Shown: piece by piece, positions 17,606-26,640 of the stretch | Layout: every line of letters starts with the position of its first letter | Position numbering within the stretch: position 1 is the stretch's first letter | Origin: Mesorhizobium loti CJ3sym | GTDB lineage: Bacteria; Pseudomonadota; Alphaproteobacteria; Rhizobiales; Rhizobiaceae | Assembly: GCF_000472785.1 (NCBI RefSeq) | Contig: NZ_AXAL01000013.1 | Span: forward strand, 124,001-188,000 | Length of the DNA stretch: 64,000 nucleotides | Reading direction: 5' to 3' | Translations under genes and position numbers: made by a program | Notes under the pieces: model-generated | Database searches by the model: none | The model's input: only the letters and a program-made list of their open reading frames with translations | Told to the model about the DNA's origin: nothing

Positions 17606-18649
17606 ATGGACAGACGGCGTACGGAAAAGAACGACGAAACGTCGGCGCAAGGGCGGCCGACTTTGAAGACGCTTGCCTTCATGACCGGGCTTGGCGTCAC
17701 CACCGTATCGCGTGCCTTGAAGGATGCCCCGGAAATCGGCGCCGAAACCAGGCGTCGCGTCCAGCTCGTCGCCAAGCAGATCGGCTACCGGCCCAACCGC
17801 GCCGGCGTGCGCCTGCGCACCGGCAAGACCAATGTCATCTCGCTGGTCTTGAACACCGAGCATGAGCTGATGAGCTTCGTCTCGGACATCATCTACGGCG
17901 TCACCTCGGTGATCGCCGACACGCCCTACCATCTGATCGTCACGCCCTATTCGCGCTCACAGGATCCCATGGACCCCGTGCGCTATCTGGTGGAGACGGG
18001 TTCGGCCGACGGCATCATCATCTCGCGCACGCAGCCCGACGACGCCCGCGCCCGTTACCTGTTGGAACGCGGCATTCCCTTTGCCACGCATGGCCGCACC
18101 GATATGGGGCTGGTGCATCCCTATCATGACTTCGACAACTACGCCTTCGCCAACGAGGCCGTGCGCTATCTAGCCGGCATGGGCAGGCAGCGGTTTGCCT
18201 TGCTGGCGCCGCCCGTCGGACTGACCTATCACGGCCACACGGTGAACGGCTTTGCCGATGCGCTCAGCGAGGTTGGTGTCAGTGAGGTGCCGTTCAACAC
18301 CGTCACCATCGACCAGTCGATCGAGCAGATCAGGACACGCACCGCGCAGCTGATGCGGCGCAACGACCGCCCGGACGGCATCGTCAGCAGCGCCGCCGCT
18401 TCGACGCTCGCCATCGTCGCCGGCATCGAGGACGCCGGGCTGGAGCTTGGCCGCGACGTCGACGTGGTGTCGAAACAGTCGTCGGAATTTCTGCATCTGT
18501 TCCGGCGCGAACTGTTCGTCGTCAATGAGAGCTTCCGCCTCGCCGGTTCCGAACTCGCCCGCGCGGTGCTCGGCTGGATCGGCGGCGCCGAGCCCGGCTC
18601 GCTGCAGTCGCTGAGCAAACCAGGCGAGGTTCAGGTTTATCGGCGATAG
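17606..18649 (+). CDS. LacI-family transcriptional regulator of the adjacent sugar operon
   Basis: The 347 residues start with a LacI helix-turn-helix (TLKTLAFMTGLGVTTVSRALKD), followed by the hinge (GYRPNRAGVRLRTGKT) and a periplasmic-binding-protein-like effector domain. It is transcribed away from the ABC operon across a 400-bp region holding two matching operators, so it is expected to repress that operon until the sugar or a derivative binds. The N-terminal RRRTEKND tail is slightly longer than usual. Confidence 0.92.
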   Translation: MDRRRTEKNDETSAQGRPTLKTLAFMTGLGVTTVSRALKDAPEIGAETRRRVQLVAKQIGYRPNRAGVRLRTGKTNVISLVLNTEHELMSFVSDIIYGVTSVIADTPYHLIVTPYSRSQDPMDPVRYLVETGSADGIIISRTQPDDARARYLLERGIPFATHGRTDMGLVHPYHDFDNYAFANEAVRYLAGMGRQRFALLAPPVGLTYHGHTVNGFADALSEVGVSEVPFNTVTIDQSIEQIRTRTAQLMRRNDRPDGIVSSAAASTLAIVAGIEDAGLELGRDVDVVSKQSSEFLHLFRRELFVVNESFRLAGSELARAVLGWIGGAEPGSLQSLSKPGEVQVYRR

Positions 18650-18650
18650 C

Positions 18651-18872
18651 TGACCCGACTTGAGAGTCGGGTCAGGCCGAATCGAAAATGGTAGCTTCCG
18701 AGAACCGGCCTACGCCGGCCGTAGCCTTCATAGAGCGGAGAGACTTATGACGGCTTCGGCCGGCGAAGGCCGGAGCGTACTTTTCGTACGTGAGCTCAGT
18801 TCTACTGCGACGCAGTAGAACGGGGAAGCGCAGGAAGCCGCCATTTGCAGGCCGGCCTCACCTGACTTCTAT
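18651..18872. repeat. Mosaic intergenic repeat, copy 2 (expanded)
   Basis: Shares with copies 1 and 3 the blocks GGTCAGGCCG, CGAGAACCGG, CGGAGCGTAC, GTACGTGAGC, GGGGAAGCGCAGGA and TTTGCAGGCCGGC. It carries an extra GC-rich block (CCTACGCCGGCCGTAG... to about 18770) and the same 25-bp palindrome as copy 1. A perfect 10-bp inverted repeat (TGACCCGACT/AGTCGGGTCA) opens it. It again lies between convergent genes. Confidence 0.8.
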
Positions 18873-20300
18873 CTAGCCGGCAGCGCCGCTGCCCCACGGG
18901 CCGTGGAACGCACCCTGCTCGCCGATGCGCTCGAAGCCATGCGCGCCGAAGAAGTCACGCTGTGCCTGGATCAGGTTCGAGGTGCCGCGGCCTTGGCGAT
19001 AGCTGTCGAAATAGGCAAGCGCCGAAGACAGCGCCGGCACCGGCGCACCGGCTTCGGCTGCCCTGGCCACCACGCGCCGCAGCGATGGATGCGCCTCCTT
19101 CATCAAGGCGATGAAGGCCGGTGCCATCAAAAGATTGGTCGAAGCTCCGCCGCTGCTGAAGGCATCGGCCATGGTATCGAGAAGCTGCGAGCGGATGATG
19201 CAGCCGGCACGCCAGATCTTGGCGATGGTCGGCATCGGCAGGTTCCAGTTGAACTCCTTCGAGGCGCCGCTCATCACGGCAAAGCCCTGCGCGTAAGCCG
19301 CGATCTTGCCGGCGAACAGCGCCAGTTCGAGATCGTGCAGCAACGCGTCCTTGTCGCCGGAAATCCTGGCCACGCCGATATTGCCATAGGCTTTTTCCGC
19401 CGCCTGCCGCTCGTCCTTGATCGAAGACAGCACGCGCGCCGCCACCGCCGCTTCGATCGCCGTCGCCGGAATGCCGAGCTGCTGCGCCTCGATGACAGAC
19501 CATTTGCCGGTGCCCTTCTGGCCGGCGCGATCAAGGATGATGTCAACCACCGGCTTGCCGGTCTTCGAATCGTCGGCAGCCAGCACCTTGGCCGTGATCT
19601 CGATCAGGTAGGAGTTGAGCCGGCCCTTGTTCCAATCTTCAAAGACGGTGCCGATCTCCTTCGGTCCCATGCCGAGGCCATCACGCAGGATGCCGTAGAT
19701 CTCGGCGATCATCTGCATGTCGGCATATTCGATGCCGTTGTGGATGGTCTTGACGAAGTGGCCGGCACCGTCGGTGCCAAGCCAGGCGGCACAGGGCTCG
19801 TCCTTGAACTTGGCGGAGATGGCGGTCAGCACGTTTTCGACACGCTTCCACGAATCCTCCGTGCCGCCGACCATGATCGACGGCCCGTGGCGCGCGCCCT
19901 CCTCGCCGCCGGACACGCCCATGCCGATGAAGGTGAGGTTTGAATCGGACAGTTCGGAGAAACGGCGCATCGTGTCGCGGAAATTGGCGTTGCCGGCATC
20001 GATGATGATGTCATTGGCCGACAGCACGCCGCGCAAGGCTTCGATCTGTTCGTCGACCGGCTTGCCGGCCAGCACCATGATGATGACCGGGCGCGGTGGT
20101 TTGATAGCAGCGGCGAGCTCTTCCAGGCTGTAGCAAGGGACAACCATATCTCTGAGCGCGCCGGCATTCTCGACAAAAGCATCGGTACGCGCCTTTGTGC
20201 GGTTGAAGACGGCGATGCGGTGCCCGTGCTCGGCAATGTTCAGCGCCAGGTTGGAACCCATCGTGCCAAGGCCGATCAGGCCGATTTCGGCTTTTTCCAT
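18873..20300 (-). CDS. gnd: 6-phosphogluconate dehydrogenase, decarboxylating
   Basis: The 475 residues are the usual length. Visible are the NADP-binding GLGTMGSNLALN, FNRTKART, the substrate motif FIGMGVSGGEEGARHGPS, KTIHNGIEYADMQ with the catalytic Lys, and LIQAQRDFFGAHGFER near the end. It oxidises 6-phosphogluconate to ribulose 5-phosphate, CO2 and NADPH in the pentose phosphate pathway. GGGAAG lies just upstream of the ATG. It stands alone between a LacI gene and a copper cluster. Confidence 0.97.
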   Translation of the reverse strand: MEKAEIGLIGLGTMGSNLALNIAEHGHRIAVFNRTKARTDAFVENAGALRDMVVPCYSLEELAAAIKPPRPVIIMVLAGKPVDEQIEALRGVLSANDIIIDAGNANFRDTMRRFSELSDSNLTFIGMGVSGGEEGARHGPSIMVGGTEDSWKRVENVLTAISAKFKDEPCAAWLGTDGAGHFVKTIHNGIEYADMQMIAEIYGILRDGLGMGPKEIGTVFEDWNKGRLNSYLIEITAKVLAADDSKTGKPVVDIILDRAGQKGTGKWSVIEAQQLGIPATAIEAAVAARVLSSIKDERQAAEKAYGNIGVARISGDKDALLHDLELALFAGKIAAYAQGFAVMSGASKEFNWNLPMPTIAKIWRAGCIIRSQLLDTMADAFSSGGASTNLLMAPAFIALMKEAHPSLRRVVARAAEAGAPVPALSSALAYFDSYRQGRGTSNLIQAQRDFFGAHGFERIGEQGAFHGPWGSGAAG

Positions 20301-20452
20301 CGTTTCTTCCCTGCTTTCGGATCTTGTTGGTTGGAGCCCGCGATTTGGCGGGATGATTGACGGGCCTTTCGCGCCGCGTCAACCGCCTCGCCGAATTGTG
20401 TTGCTGTAGGCCGCACGTGCAGCCCGTTCGACAACGGTATCACATCCCCGGA

Positions 20453-22090
20453 TTACGGCCTGATGTCCACCGGCGCTTCGATCTTCACCATCTCGAAGTC
20501 CGAGACCAGGATGTCGATGCGCACCGTCCAGCGGCCGGGCACCGGAATGACGAGGTTGTCGACACGCCAGCTGCCATCGCCGGGCTTGGTCGCGGCGCGT
20601 TTCAGCGGCTCGATACCGGAATCGGGTTTCGACAGCACCAGCGTGACTTCCTTGGCGTCGAGCGGCCCGAAATCGCCGGTCATGATGATCATCGAGGCGG
20701 CGACCGGGCCGGCATGGCCGGGCGTGATGCTGAGATCGGCCATCGCCTGCAGCGCGTGGATGTGGACCGAGACCGGCTGCGCCGCAGCGATCGCCAGGGC
20801 CCGCGGCGGCGGCGTGAAGCGCCAGCCAGCGGCAACACCGAAAATCGCCAGCACGATCAGCATTTCGACTGATATCGAGCGGGTCAGCCTGCGTTGCACT
20901 TCCGTTGAGCCCGCCTCCGCCGAGGCGGTCAGTTTCCAGCGGTTGACGGCGGCCAGCGTGAACAGGAAGACCAGCAGCGCGAGCTTGACCAGCAGCAGCC
21001 GGCCATAGGCGGTACTGACCAGGGCCGAGGGCGTCTGCACCTGGATGGCGGCGAGTACAACGCCGGCCACGGCAAGCACGGCCACGACAGGCATGATTGC
21101 CGAGGAGAAGCGACGCAGGACTGTGACGGCGTCAGCCGTTTGGCGTTTCAGCGCGAGACCAAGCGGCACCAGTGCGCCGGTCCAGAAGGCGATACCGACG
21201 CCATGCACGAACACCATGGGCCGCGTCAGCCATTGCGGCTCGGCCGCGCTGGCATGGCCGCTGGCGGCAAGCGCAACGCCGATACCGGCCAGGCCGGCAA
21301 GCGCCAATGGCCTGGCGGCTATGCGTGGCCCGGCCAGCGACAGCAGGCCGAGCCCCAGCGCGATCAGGGCGACCAGCACTGTCCAACCGAAGCTGGTGCC
21401 GAACCCGGTCCGCCAGATCACCGGCTGCACCAGATGGGAGAGCGGCGCCCCGAGCGCATCGAGGCCCTGAAAACCCAGCGACAACGCAGCCGCGACCAGC
21501 CCGCACAGGATCGCGGCCGTGACAAAGCGTTGACCGGCGCGACCATCCCCGGCCAGCCAGGCAAGCGCGAAGGCGCCGCCGGCGCCAAGGAATAGGCCGA
21601 TGTAGAGAAAGACCTTTCCGATCCAGATCGCCGACCGCAGCGGCCAGTCGACCGCTTCGGATACGGCGGGCGGCTCGCTTGGCGCGCCGATCGAAAACAG
21701 CAGCGAGCCGCCGACCGGATGGCCGTCGGCGGAAATGACGCGCCAGCTCAGCACATGCGTGCCGGATTTGAGCGCCTGCGGATTGTCGATCTCGACTGTC
21801 TGGTCGGTGAGGCGGAAGGATGTCAGCGCGACCGGCGTACCGTCGGGCTTCACCAGCGTCAGCACCAGCGGCGAAACCGGCTCGCTGAAGGTCAGCGAGA
21901 ACTGCGCTGGCGCTTGCGCCAGCACCGCACCGTCGGTCGGATCGGTGTTGATCAGCGCGGCATGGGCAAAGGCCTGATTTGCCGATGCCATGACGATGAG
22001 CGCCATGGTCAAGGTCAGCAGGCCGGCGGCAATGCGGCCCAGCGACTTGCCGGTCGAGGCGACCATATACAGGGAAGATATTGCGCTCAT
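20453..22090 (-). CDS. Copper resistance/uptake protein, CopC-CopD fusion (YcnJ-like)
   Basis: The 545 residues have a signal peptide, then a CopC domain beginning exactly at HAALINTDPTDGA (the N-terminal His is a copper ligand in CopC) through about residue 135, then eight or so membrane helices of a CopD domain. A third, soluble domain of about 120 residues at the C-terminus resembles the extra extracytoplasmic domain of YcnJ-type proteins. It probably moves copper across or into the inner membrane. Its neighbours YcnI, PCuAC and a DUF2946-like protein support copper handling. Confidence 0.88.
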   Translation of the reverse strand: MSAISSLYMVASTGKSLGRIAAGLLTLTMALIVMASANQAFAHAALINTDPTDGAVLAQAPAQFSLTFSEPVSPLVLTLVKPDGTPVALTSFRLTDQTVEIDNPQALKSGTHVLSWRVISADGHPVGGSLLFSIGAPSEPPAVSEAVDWPLRSAIWIGKVFLYIGLFLGAGGAFALAWLAGDGRAGQRFVTAAILCGLVAAALSLGFQGLDALGAPLSHLVQPVIWRTGFGTSFGWTVLVALIALGLGLLSLAGPRIAARPLALAGLAGIGVALAASGHASAAEPQWLTRPMVFVHGVGIAFWTGALVPLGLALKRQTADAVTVLRRFSSAIMPVVAVLAVAGVVLAAIQVQTPSALVSTAYGRLLLVKLALLVFLFTLAAVNRWKLTASAEAGSTEVQRRLTRSISVEMLIVLAIFGVAAGWRFTPPPRALAIAAAQPVSVHIHALQAMADLSITPGHAGPVAASMIIMTGDFGPLDAKEVTLVLSKPDSGIEPLKRAATKPGDGSWRVDNLVIPVPGRWTVRIDILVSDFEMVKIEAPVDIRP

Positions 22091-22144
22091 GTCATGCCTT
22101 GGGACGCGGCGCGCTCTAGCGAGCAGAGCGCGCCGCGAGAAAAA

Positions 22145-22663
22145 TTACTTCTTCGGCAACAGCTTGATGCCGGGTGCCGGGTTCTCCAGCGCGTCCTCAT
22201 CCTGGCCTGCCGCCGGGATCTCGATCCAGCGATCGGCGGCGCCATCGCATTCCTGCACCACCGGGAAGTAGAGTTTTTGGCCGACCGGCAGATCCGCCGT
22301 CAGCGTCGCGCGGAAGACGAACTCGTCGTAGAATTCATCCGGCAGATTGCCGCCGCTCCAGTCGACTTCCTTGACGCCATCGGTCACCGCCTGACCGTAG
22401 AGCTGGTAGGACTTATCGTATTTGCCCTTTTTGGTCTGCAGCGTCCAGCCGGGCTTGGGCATCGGCTTCACTGCGATCACCCCTTCCGGGATCTGCACGC
22501 GCACGGCGGTCGTTGCCTTGCCGTCGCAGCCATGCGGCACCCGCAGCACAGCCTTGTAGGTCGAGCCGACCGCCGCCTCCTGGGTTTCGAGCGTGATGTG
22601 CGCGAAGGCGGCATTCGTCCCCAGCACGAGAAACGCGCCGGCTGCCAAAAGATACTTGTTCAT
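22145..22663 (-). CDS. YcnI-family (DUF1775) periplasmic copper-binding protein
   Basis: The 172 residues have a signal peptide followed directly by HITLETQEA, the mature N-terminal His typical of YcnI copper sites. The core holds VPHGCDGKATTAVRVQIPEG and a tryptophan-containing PGWTLQTKKG segment, both characteristic of DUF1775. GAGGGA precedes the ATG. The gene sits between the PCuAC chaperone and the CopC-CopD gene in the same orientation, matching the conserved ycnI-ycnJ pairing. It likely binds Cu(II) in the periplasm. Confidence 0.9.
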   Translation of the reverse strand: MNKYLLAAGAFLVLGTNAAFAHITLETQEAAVGSTYKAVLRVPHGCDGKATTAVRVQIPEGVIAVKPMPKPGWTLQTKKGKYDKSYQLYGQAVTDGVKEVDWSGGNLPDEFYDEFVFRATLTADLPVGQKLYFPVVQECDGAADRWIEIPAAGQDEDALENPAPGIKLLPKK

Positions 22664-22702
22664 GATGGTCCCTCAGATTTCAAAATTTGCGGATCGGCGC
22701 GA

Positions 22703-23248
22703 TCAATTGTCGTGGTCCATGTCCATGCCGCCCATCTCGCCCATGCCTTCGACGGCGAACTCGATATTGACCGTGCCGGCCTTCTCGAAAGTCAGCGTGG
22801 CGGCGAATTTCTCGCCTTGCTTGGGCTGCCGCTTCAGGCCGACGAACATCAGGTGATAGCCACCGGGCGCAAGCGCCACCTTGCCGCCGGCGGGTACTTC
22901 CAGGCCGCCGGAAACCGGCCGCATCGTCATGACGCCATCCTTGACGCCCATCTCATGCAGCTCGGCCTTTTCAGAGATATCGGAGGAAATCGACAGCAGC
23001 CGGTCCGCCGTGCTGCCCTTGTTGACGATGGTGAAATAACCGCCGGCCACCTTGGCGCCGGCAGGCGTGGCGCGCGACCAGGGATGCTCGATTACGAGAT
23101 CGCCGACCTTGAACTCATGCGCCAGGACGGATTGGGCGCCAACGAACAACAGCGCAAAGGCCAGCGCGGCCATGCCGAGACGCTCCTGGAAGCGAGACAG
23201 AATGCGGCTGAACATAAGGCCCGCCGCTACAGGGGAAAAATGGGACAT
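22703..23248 (-). CDS. PCu(A)C-type periplasmic copper chaperone
   Basis: The 181 residues start at the ATG at 23248, preceded by GGAG. A signal peptide or anchor (MAALAFALLFVGAQSVLA) leads to the PCuAC domain with the H-M-X10-M-X21-H-X-M copper pattern in HEMGVKDGVMTMRP and GGYHLMFVGL. The acidic, Met/His-rich tail GEMGGMDMDHDN is a second likely copper site. The family delivers Cu(I) to cytochrome oxidase or to CopC/CopD-type transporters. An internal ATG at 23215 is a less supported alternative start. Confidence 0.9.
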   Translation of the reverse strand: MSHFSPVAAGLMFSRILSRFQERLGMAALAFALLFVGAQSVLAHEFKVGDLVIEHPWSRATPAGAKVAGGYFTIVNKGSTADRLLSISSDISEKAELHEMGVKDGVMTMRPVSGGLEVPAGGKVALAPGGYHLMFVGLKRQPKQGEKFAATLTFEKAGTVNIEFAVEGMGEMGGMDMDHDN

Positions 23249-23347
23249 GGTTGCTCCATGAAGTGATGATCGCGCCGTTGCCGGTCGCGAGCTATTTTGA
23301 TCTTTGGATGGGTGCGCCCGCGACAGGTTCCGCCGGGGCAAGCAGGC

Positions 23348-23731
23348 TCAGGCCGCCAGCGGCGGCGCGCGCGGGTTCGACGGCGAGCGTTCGCGCGCAA
23401 AGTCGAGATGAATGCTCGCCGGAAAGACGAAGGCGACTGTTTCAAAGGAGAGACTGCGCAGGGCCAGCCCGGCATCCGACGGCGGCGCAAAGGCCGATGA
23501 GAACATGCTGCAGCCAAGCGTGCAGCAGGCCGGCAGATGCGACGGGTGCTGGTCACCGCCGGGAAGCTGGGTGGCGCCGTCGCGGGTGCAGATGACGTTG
23601 CCGAAAGCGTCGAGTTGTGCAGCATTCGGCCCGATGCCGAAGGCGAATGCGCCGAGCGTCGACTGGAGCAACAGCAGATAGGCCGCGACAAGCGCGACCG
23701 GCATGCTCCAGCGTCTCCCTCGGCGGCTCAA
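23348..23731 (-). CDS. DUF2946-like small secreted/membrane protein of the copper cluster
   Basis: The 127 residues begin with a basic stretch and a hydrophobic segment (VALVAAYLLLLQSTLGAFAF). The conserved-looking part is HPSHLPACCTLGCSMF, a His/Cys-rich motif as in DUF2946 proteins near copper genes. Starting at TTG (23731) gives a signal peptide with the expected basic start and an AAGAGG site; starting at ATG (23704) follows GAGGGAGA but lacks positive charge. The motif could hold copper. First gene of the cluster. Confidence 0.72.
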   Translation of the reverse strand: MSRRGRRWSMPVALVAAYLLLLQSTLGAFAFGIGPNAAQLDAFGNVICTRDGATQLPGGDQHPSHLPACCTLGCSMFSSAFAPPSDAGLALRSLSFETVAFVFPASIHLDFARERSPSNPRAPPLAA

Positions 23732-23830
23732 GCCATCAGCCTCTTCAAGTAATTCCCGGAAGGATACCTATCATGGCCGCAGCAGGTCGAAAATCGGCAA
23801 TTGGATGCTGCGGCAACGCGGCGCGATTGG

Positions 23831-23877
23831 TGCATGTCGCCCAAAAGTGCGCAGCGGTTTTGGGACAACGACATGCA
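23831..23877. repeat. Small palindromic repeat (TGCATGTCG family)
   Basis: TGCATGTCG-CCCAAAA and TTTTGGG-ACAA-CGACATGCA form a long stem. I recall this sequence type as frequent between genes in Rhizobiales. It lies between the copper cluster and the GntR gene. Confidence 0.65.
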
Positions 23878-23879
23878 TA

Positions 23880-23925
23880 AAACGGAAACCTGAGCTGCGT
23901 CACGGCTCTCGCGACGCAGCTCAGG
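23880..23925 (-). terminator. Terminator of the double-HTH GntR gene
   Basis: A perfect 13-bp stem (CCTGAGCTGCGTC / GACGCAGCTCAGG) overlaps the GntR stop codon. On the minus strand it is followed by TTTCCGTTTT, which fits an intrinsic terminator. Confidence 0.8.
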
Positions 23926-24835
23926 ACTTTTGTGAGGATCGGCTTTCGGGTATCGAGGTCAGCAATGTCTGGCGCGCCGACTTCAGGTGCTTGCGGCAAG
24001 CGGTGTCGACCTTGCCGAGGTCGCGCGATTTGAGCGCCTCGATATAGGCAAGATGTTCGCCGATCGCGACTGCGTTGCGTTCGCGCTCCTGTGCCTTGTT
24101 CCACTGGTAGTGGTAGTGGAAGATCATGGCGATGACGTCGTAGAAATCGACGATGAAGCGGTTGAGCGAGGCGCGATGGATGAGCCTGTGAAAGCGCTCG
24201 TCCAGCTCCGAGAATTCGTTGAAGCGCGTGGCGATGTCGCGCTGCAGAACACGATGCTGCTCTTCGAGCCGGTCGAGATCGGCCCAGACCGGGCTGTCCG
24301 GCGGCAGAGCGGCGAAAGCAGCCGCCGAGCGCAGTTCGAACATCTCGCGAATCTCGGTCAGCTCCAGCGCGAAGGCCCGCGTAAAGCCCTTCAGCACCCA
24401 GTGGCTGTTGCGGCGCTTCTCGATCAGGCCGAAGCGCGAGAAGCGGATCAGGAATTCGCGCACGCTGGTGGTGCCGACACCGATCTCGCGCGCCAGTTCA
24501 AGCTCATTGATCTGCATGCCGGCTTCGGCTCCGCCGGCGAGCAGCCTGCGCATGAATGAGCGCTCGATGATCTCGGCCAGCGTGTCGGTCTCTTCCTCGG
24601 GAAAGAAATCGTCGGGACGCGGGTCGCGCAGCACCGTCTTGGCGCGCTTGTTCCAGGCGATCAGCCCGGTCTCTTCCATGCGCGAAAGGATGCTGCGCAC
24701 CGTCGTGCGGCTGACGCCGAGCAACGTGCCCAGTTCCGGTTCCGACGGCAGGCTGCGCGTCTCGTCAAGCATCCTGAGGCACCTGTTATAGGCGTCCTTG
24801 TAGACGTTGTTGCTCTTCGACATCCCCTGACCCAT
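23921..24835 (-). CDS. GntR-family regulator with two winged-helix segments and an FCD domain
   Basis: The 304 residues hold one GntR-like winged helix at about 25-70 (LPSEPELGTLLGVSRTTVRSI) and a second at about 105-160 (NELELAREIGVGTTSVREFL...FGLIEKRR). An FCD-type all-helical effector domain (LTEIREMFELRSAAA..., ELDERFHRLIHRASLN with metal-ligand His) completes the protein. Standard FadR-type regulators have one such helix. It diverges from the uxaA-like gene and is the obvious candidate regulator of the catabolic genes to its right. An internal ATG at 24823 is possible. Confidence 0.88.
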   Translation of the reverse strand: MGQGMSKSNNVYKDAYNRCLRMLDETRSLPSEPELGTLLGVSRTTVRSILSRMEETGLIAWNKRAKTVLRDPRPDDFFPEEETDTLAEIIERSFMRRLLAGGAEAGMQINELELAREIGVGTTSVREFLIRFSRFGLIEKRRNSHWVLKGFTRAFALELTEIREMFELRSAAAFAALPPDSPVWADLDRLEEQHRVLQRDIATRFNEFSELDERFHRLIHRASLNRFIVDFYDVIAMIFHYHYQWNKAQERERNAVAIGEHLAYIEALKSRDLGKVDTACRKHLKSARQTLLTSIPESRSSQKS

Positions 24836-24967
24836 TCATGCCGGCGCTTGCGGCGGCCGGCTTGAAGCGCAATATGACGTTCCCATGACCCTGAAAAGCG
24901 GGAATCGCTTCCTCAGAAGTCCTGCTCGTTTTTTGCAGCACCATCACCGCGCATGTGGAACTGCCGC

Positions 24968-25006
24968 GAAAAAACAATTGACGCAAAACTGTTTTTTCAC
25001 GATAAA
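24968..25006 (+). promoter_or_regulatory. Promoter and candidate operator upstream of the uxaA-like gene
   Basis: TTGACG at 24978-24983 and GATAAA at 25001-25006 are 17 bases apart, a good sigma-70 arrangement. The inverted repeat GAAAAAACA/TGTTTTTTC (24968-24976 and 24990-24998) overlaps it. The block AACTGTTTTTT-N3-GATAAA recurs at 27883-27902 before the sugar-binding-protein gene. Confidence 0.7.
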
Positions 25007-25072
25007 AGACATTAACTCTTATCAGGCGCGTGTCAATCCGCGCGCATCCCAGGATCACCCAGGAAACCGCCC

Positions 25073-26578
25073 GTGAACGTCTCCAACACCATCCTTCTGT
25101 CCCCCGCCGACAACGTCGCCGTTGCCAATGGCCGCATCGAGATCGGCACAGTGCTGCCGGGCGGTGCCACCGCCACCGCGCTGATCGAACCCGGCCACAA
25201 GGTGGCGATCAAGCCGATCGCCGCCGGCGAAGCCGTTGTGAAGTACGCCCAGGCGATCGGCCGCGCCACGCAGGACATTGCGCCCGGCGAGCATGTCCAT
25301 TCGCACAATCTGGTGTTCGAGGCCGGCCGCCTGCCGGTGGTACCGCCAAGTGAGGCCGAGCATGCGACCGAGGCCGACCGTATCAGAACCTTCATGGGCT
25401 ATCGCCGCGCCGACGGCCGCGCCGGCACACGCAACTTCATCGGCATCCTCGCCAGCGTCAATTGCTCGGCCACCGTCTGCCATTCCATCGCCGACACCGC
25501 CAACCGGACCTTGCTGCCGAAATATCCCGGCATCGACGGCTTCGTGCCGATCGTCCACGGCCAGGGCTGCGGCATGAGCGCCACCGGCGACGGCATGATG
25601 GTGCTGCACCGCACGCTGGCCGGCTATGCCCGCCACCCGAATTTCGGCGGCGTGCTGATGGTTGGCCTCGGCTGTGAGGTCAACCAGCTCACCCTTTACG
25701 GCCAAAAGGGTGTCGCCGCCGGCAAACGGCATTTCAACATCCAGGACGCCGGTGGGTCGCGCAAATCGGTGGAAAAGGCGATGTTGGTGCTGGCCGAGAT
25801 CGCCGAGGAAGTCGGCCAGTTGAAGCGCGAACCGATCCCGGTCAGCGAAATTGTCGTCGGCCTGCAATGCGGCGGTTCCGACGGCATGTCCGGCATTACG
25901 GCCAATCCGGCGTTGGGTGCCGCTGTCGACATCCTGGCCGGCGTCGGCGGCATCGGCATTCTCTCCGAGACCACGGAAATCTACGGCGCCGAGCATCTGC
26001 TCGCCTATCGTGCGGCGACGCCGGAGATCGCCAAGAAACTCGACGGCTATGTGAAGTGGTGGGAAGATCACGTCGCTAAACACGGCGCCTCGATCGACAA
26101 CAACCCCTCGCCCGGCAACAAGCGCGGCGGCCTCACCACAATCCTGGAAAAGTCGCTGGGCGCGGTCGCCAAGGGCGGCCAGACGCCGCTCAACGGCGTG
26201 TTCGGCTATGCCGAAAAGGTCACCGGCAATGGACTGGTGTTCATGGACACGCCCGGCTACGACCCGGTCTCGGCCACCGGCCAGGTCGCGGGCGGCGCCA
26301 ATGTCATCGTCTTCACCACCGGCCGCGGTTCCTGCTTCGGCTGCCGGCCGACGCCATCGATCAAGGTCGCCACCAACTCGACCATGTATCACCAGATGGA
26401 AGAGGACATGGACGTCAATTGCGGCGTCATCGCCTCGGGCGAAAAGACCATCGCCGGCATGGGCCGCGAGATCTTCGAACTGATCGTCGAGACGGCTTCG
26501 GGCCGCAAGACCAAGAGCGAGGATTTTGGCTACGGCGACAACGAGTTCGTGCCCTGGCATCTCGGCGCGACGCTCTAG
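25073..26578 (+). CDS. uxaA: UxaA-family sugar-acid dehydratase (altronate dehydratase-like)
   Basis: The 501 residues combine an N-terminal SAF domain (about 10-90) with the large UxaA/GarD domain. Diagnostic segments include the Cys-containing GILASVNCSAT, HGQGCGMS, GLGCEVNQ, LQCGGSDGMSGITANPALG and FTTGRGSCFGCRPTPSIKVATNS. Altronate dehydratase converts D-altronate to 2-keto-3-deoxygluconate with an iron or iron-sulfur site. The full-length, single-chain form matches UxaA, but galactarate- or other sugar-acid-specific relatives look alike. It diverges from a GntR regulator and is followed by an aldo/keto reductase and an ABC importer. Confidence 0.85.
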   Translation: MNVSNTILLSPADNVAVANGRIEIGTVLPGGATATALIEPGHKVAIKPIAAGEAVVKYAQAIGRATQDIAPGEHVHSHNLVFEAGRLPVVPPSEAEHATEADRIRTFMGYRRADGRAGTRNFIGILASVNCSATVCHSIADTANRTLLPKYPGIDGFVPIVHGQGCGMSATGDGMMVLHRTLAGYARHPNFGGVLMVGLGCEVNQLTLYGQKGVAAGKRHFNIQDAGGSRKSVEKAMLVLAEIAEEVGQLKREPIPVSEIVVGLQCGGSDGMSGITANPALGAAVDILAGVGGIGILSETTEIYGAEHLLAYRAATPEIAKKLDGYVKWWEDHVAKHGASIDNNPSPGNKRGGLTTILEKSLGAVAKGGQTPLNGVFGYAEKVTGNGLVFMDTPGYDPVSATGQVAGGANVIVFTTGRGSCFGCRPTPSIKVATNSTMYHQMEEDMDVNCGVIASGEKTIAGMGREIFELIVETASGRKTKSEDFGYGDNEFVPWHLGATL

Positions 26579-26640
26579 ATTCGACTTATATCTGGTAGAC
26601 TTGCCGGGCCGGATGTCGGCGGGCAACGGGGAGGTTGCGC

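Noticed and set aside
21719..23266. 515-codon plus-strand frame opposite the copper genes
   Set aside because: It spans three well-supported minus-strand genes and their gaps.
25055..26626. 523-codon minus-strand frame opposite the uxaA-like gene
   Set aside because: Antisense shadow of a complete UxaA-family protein.
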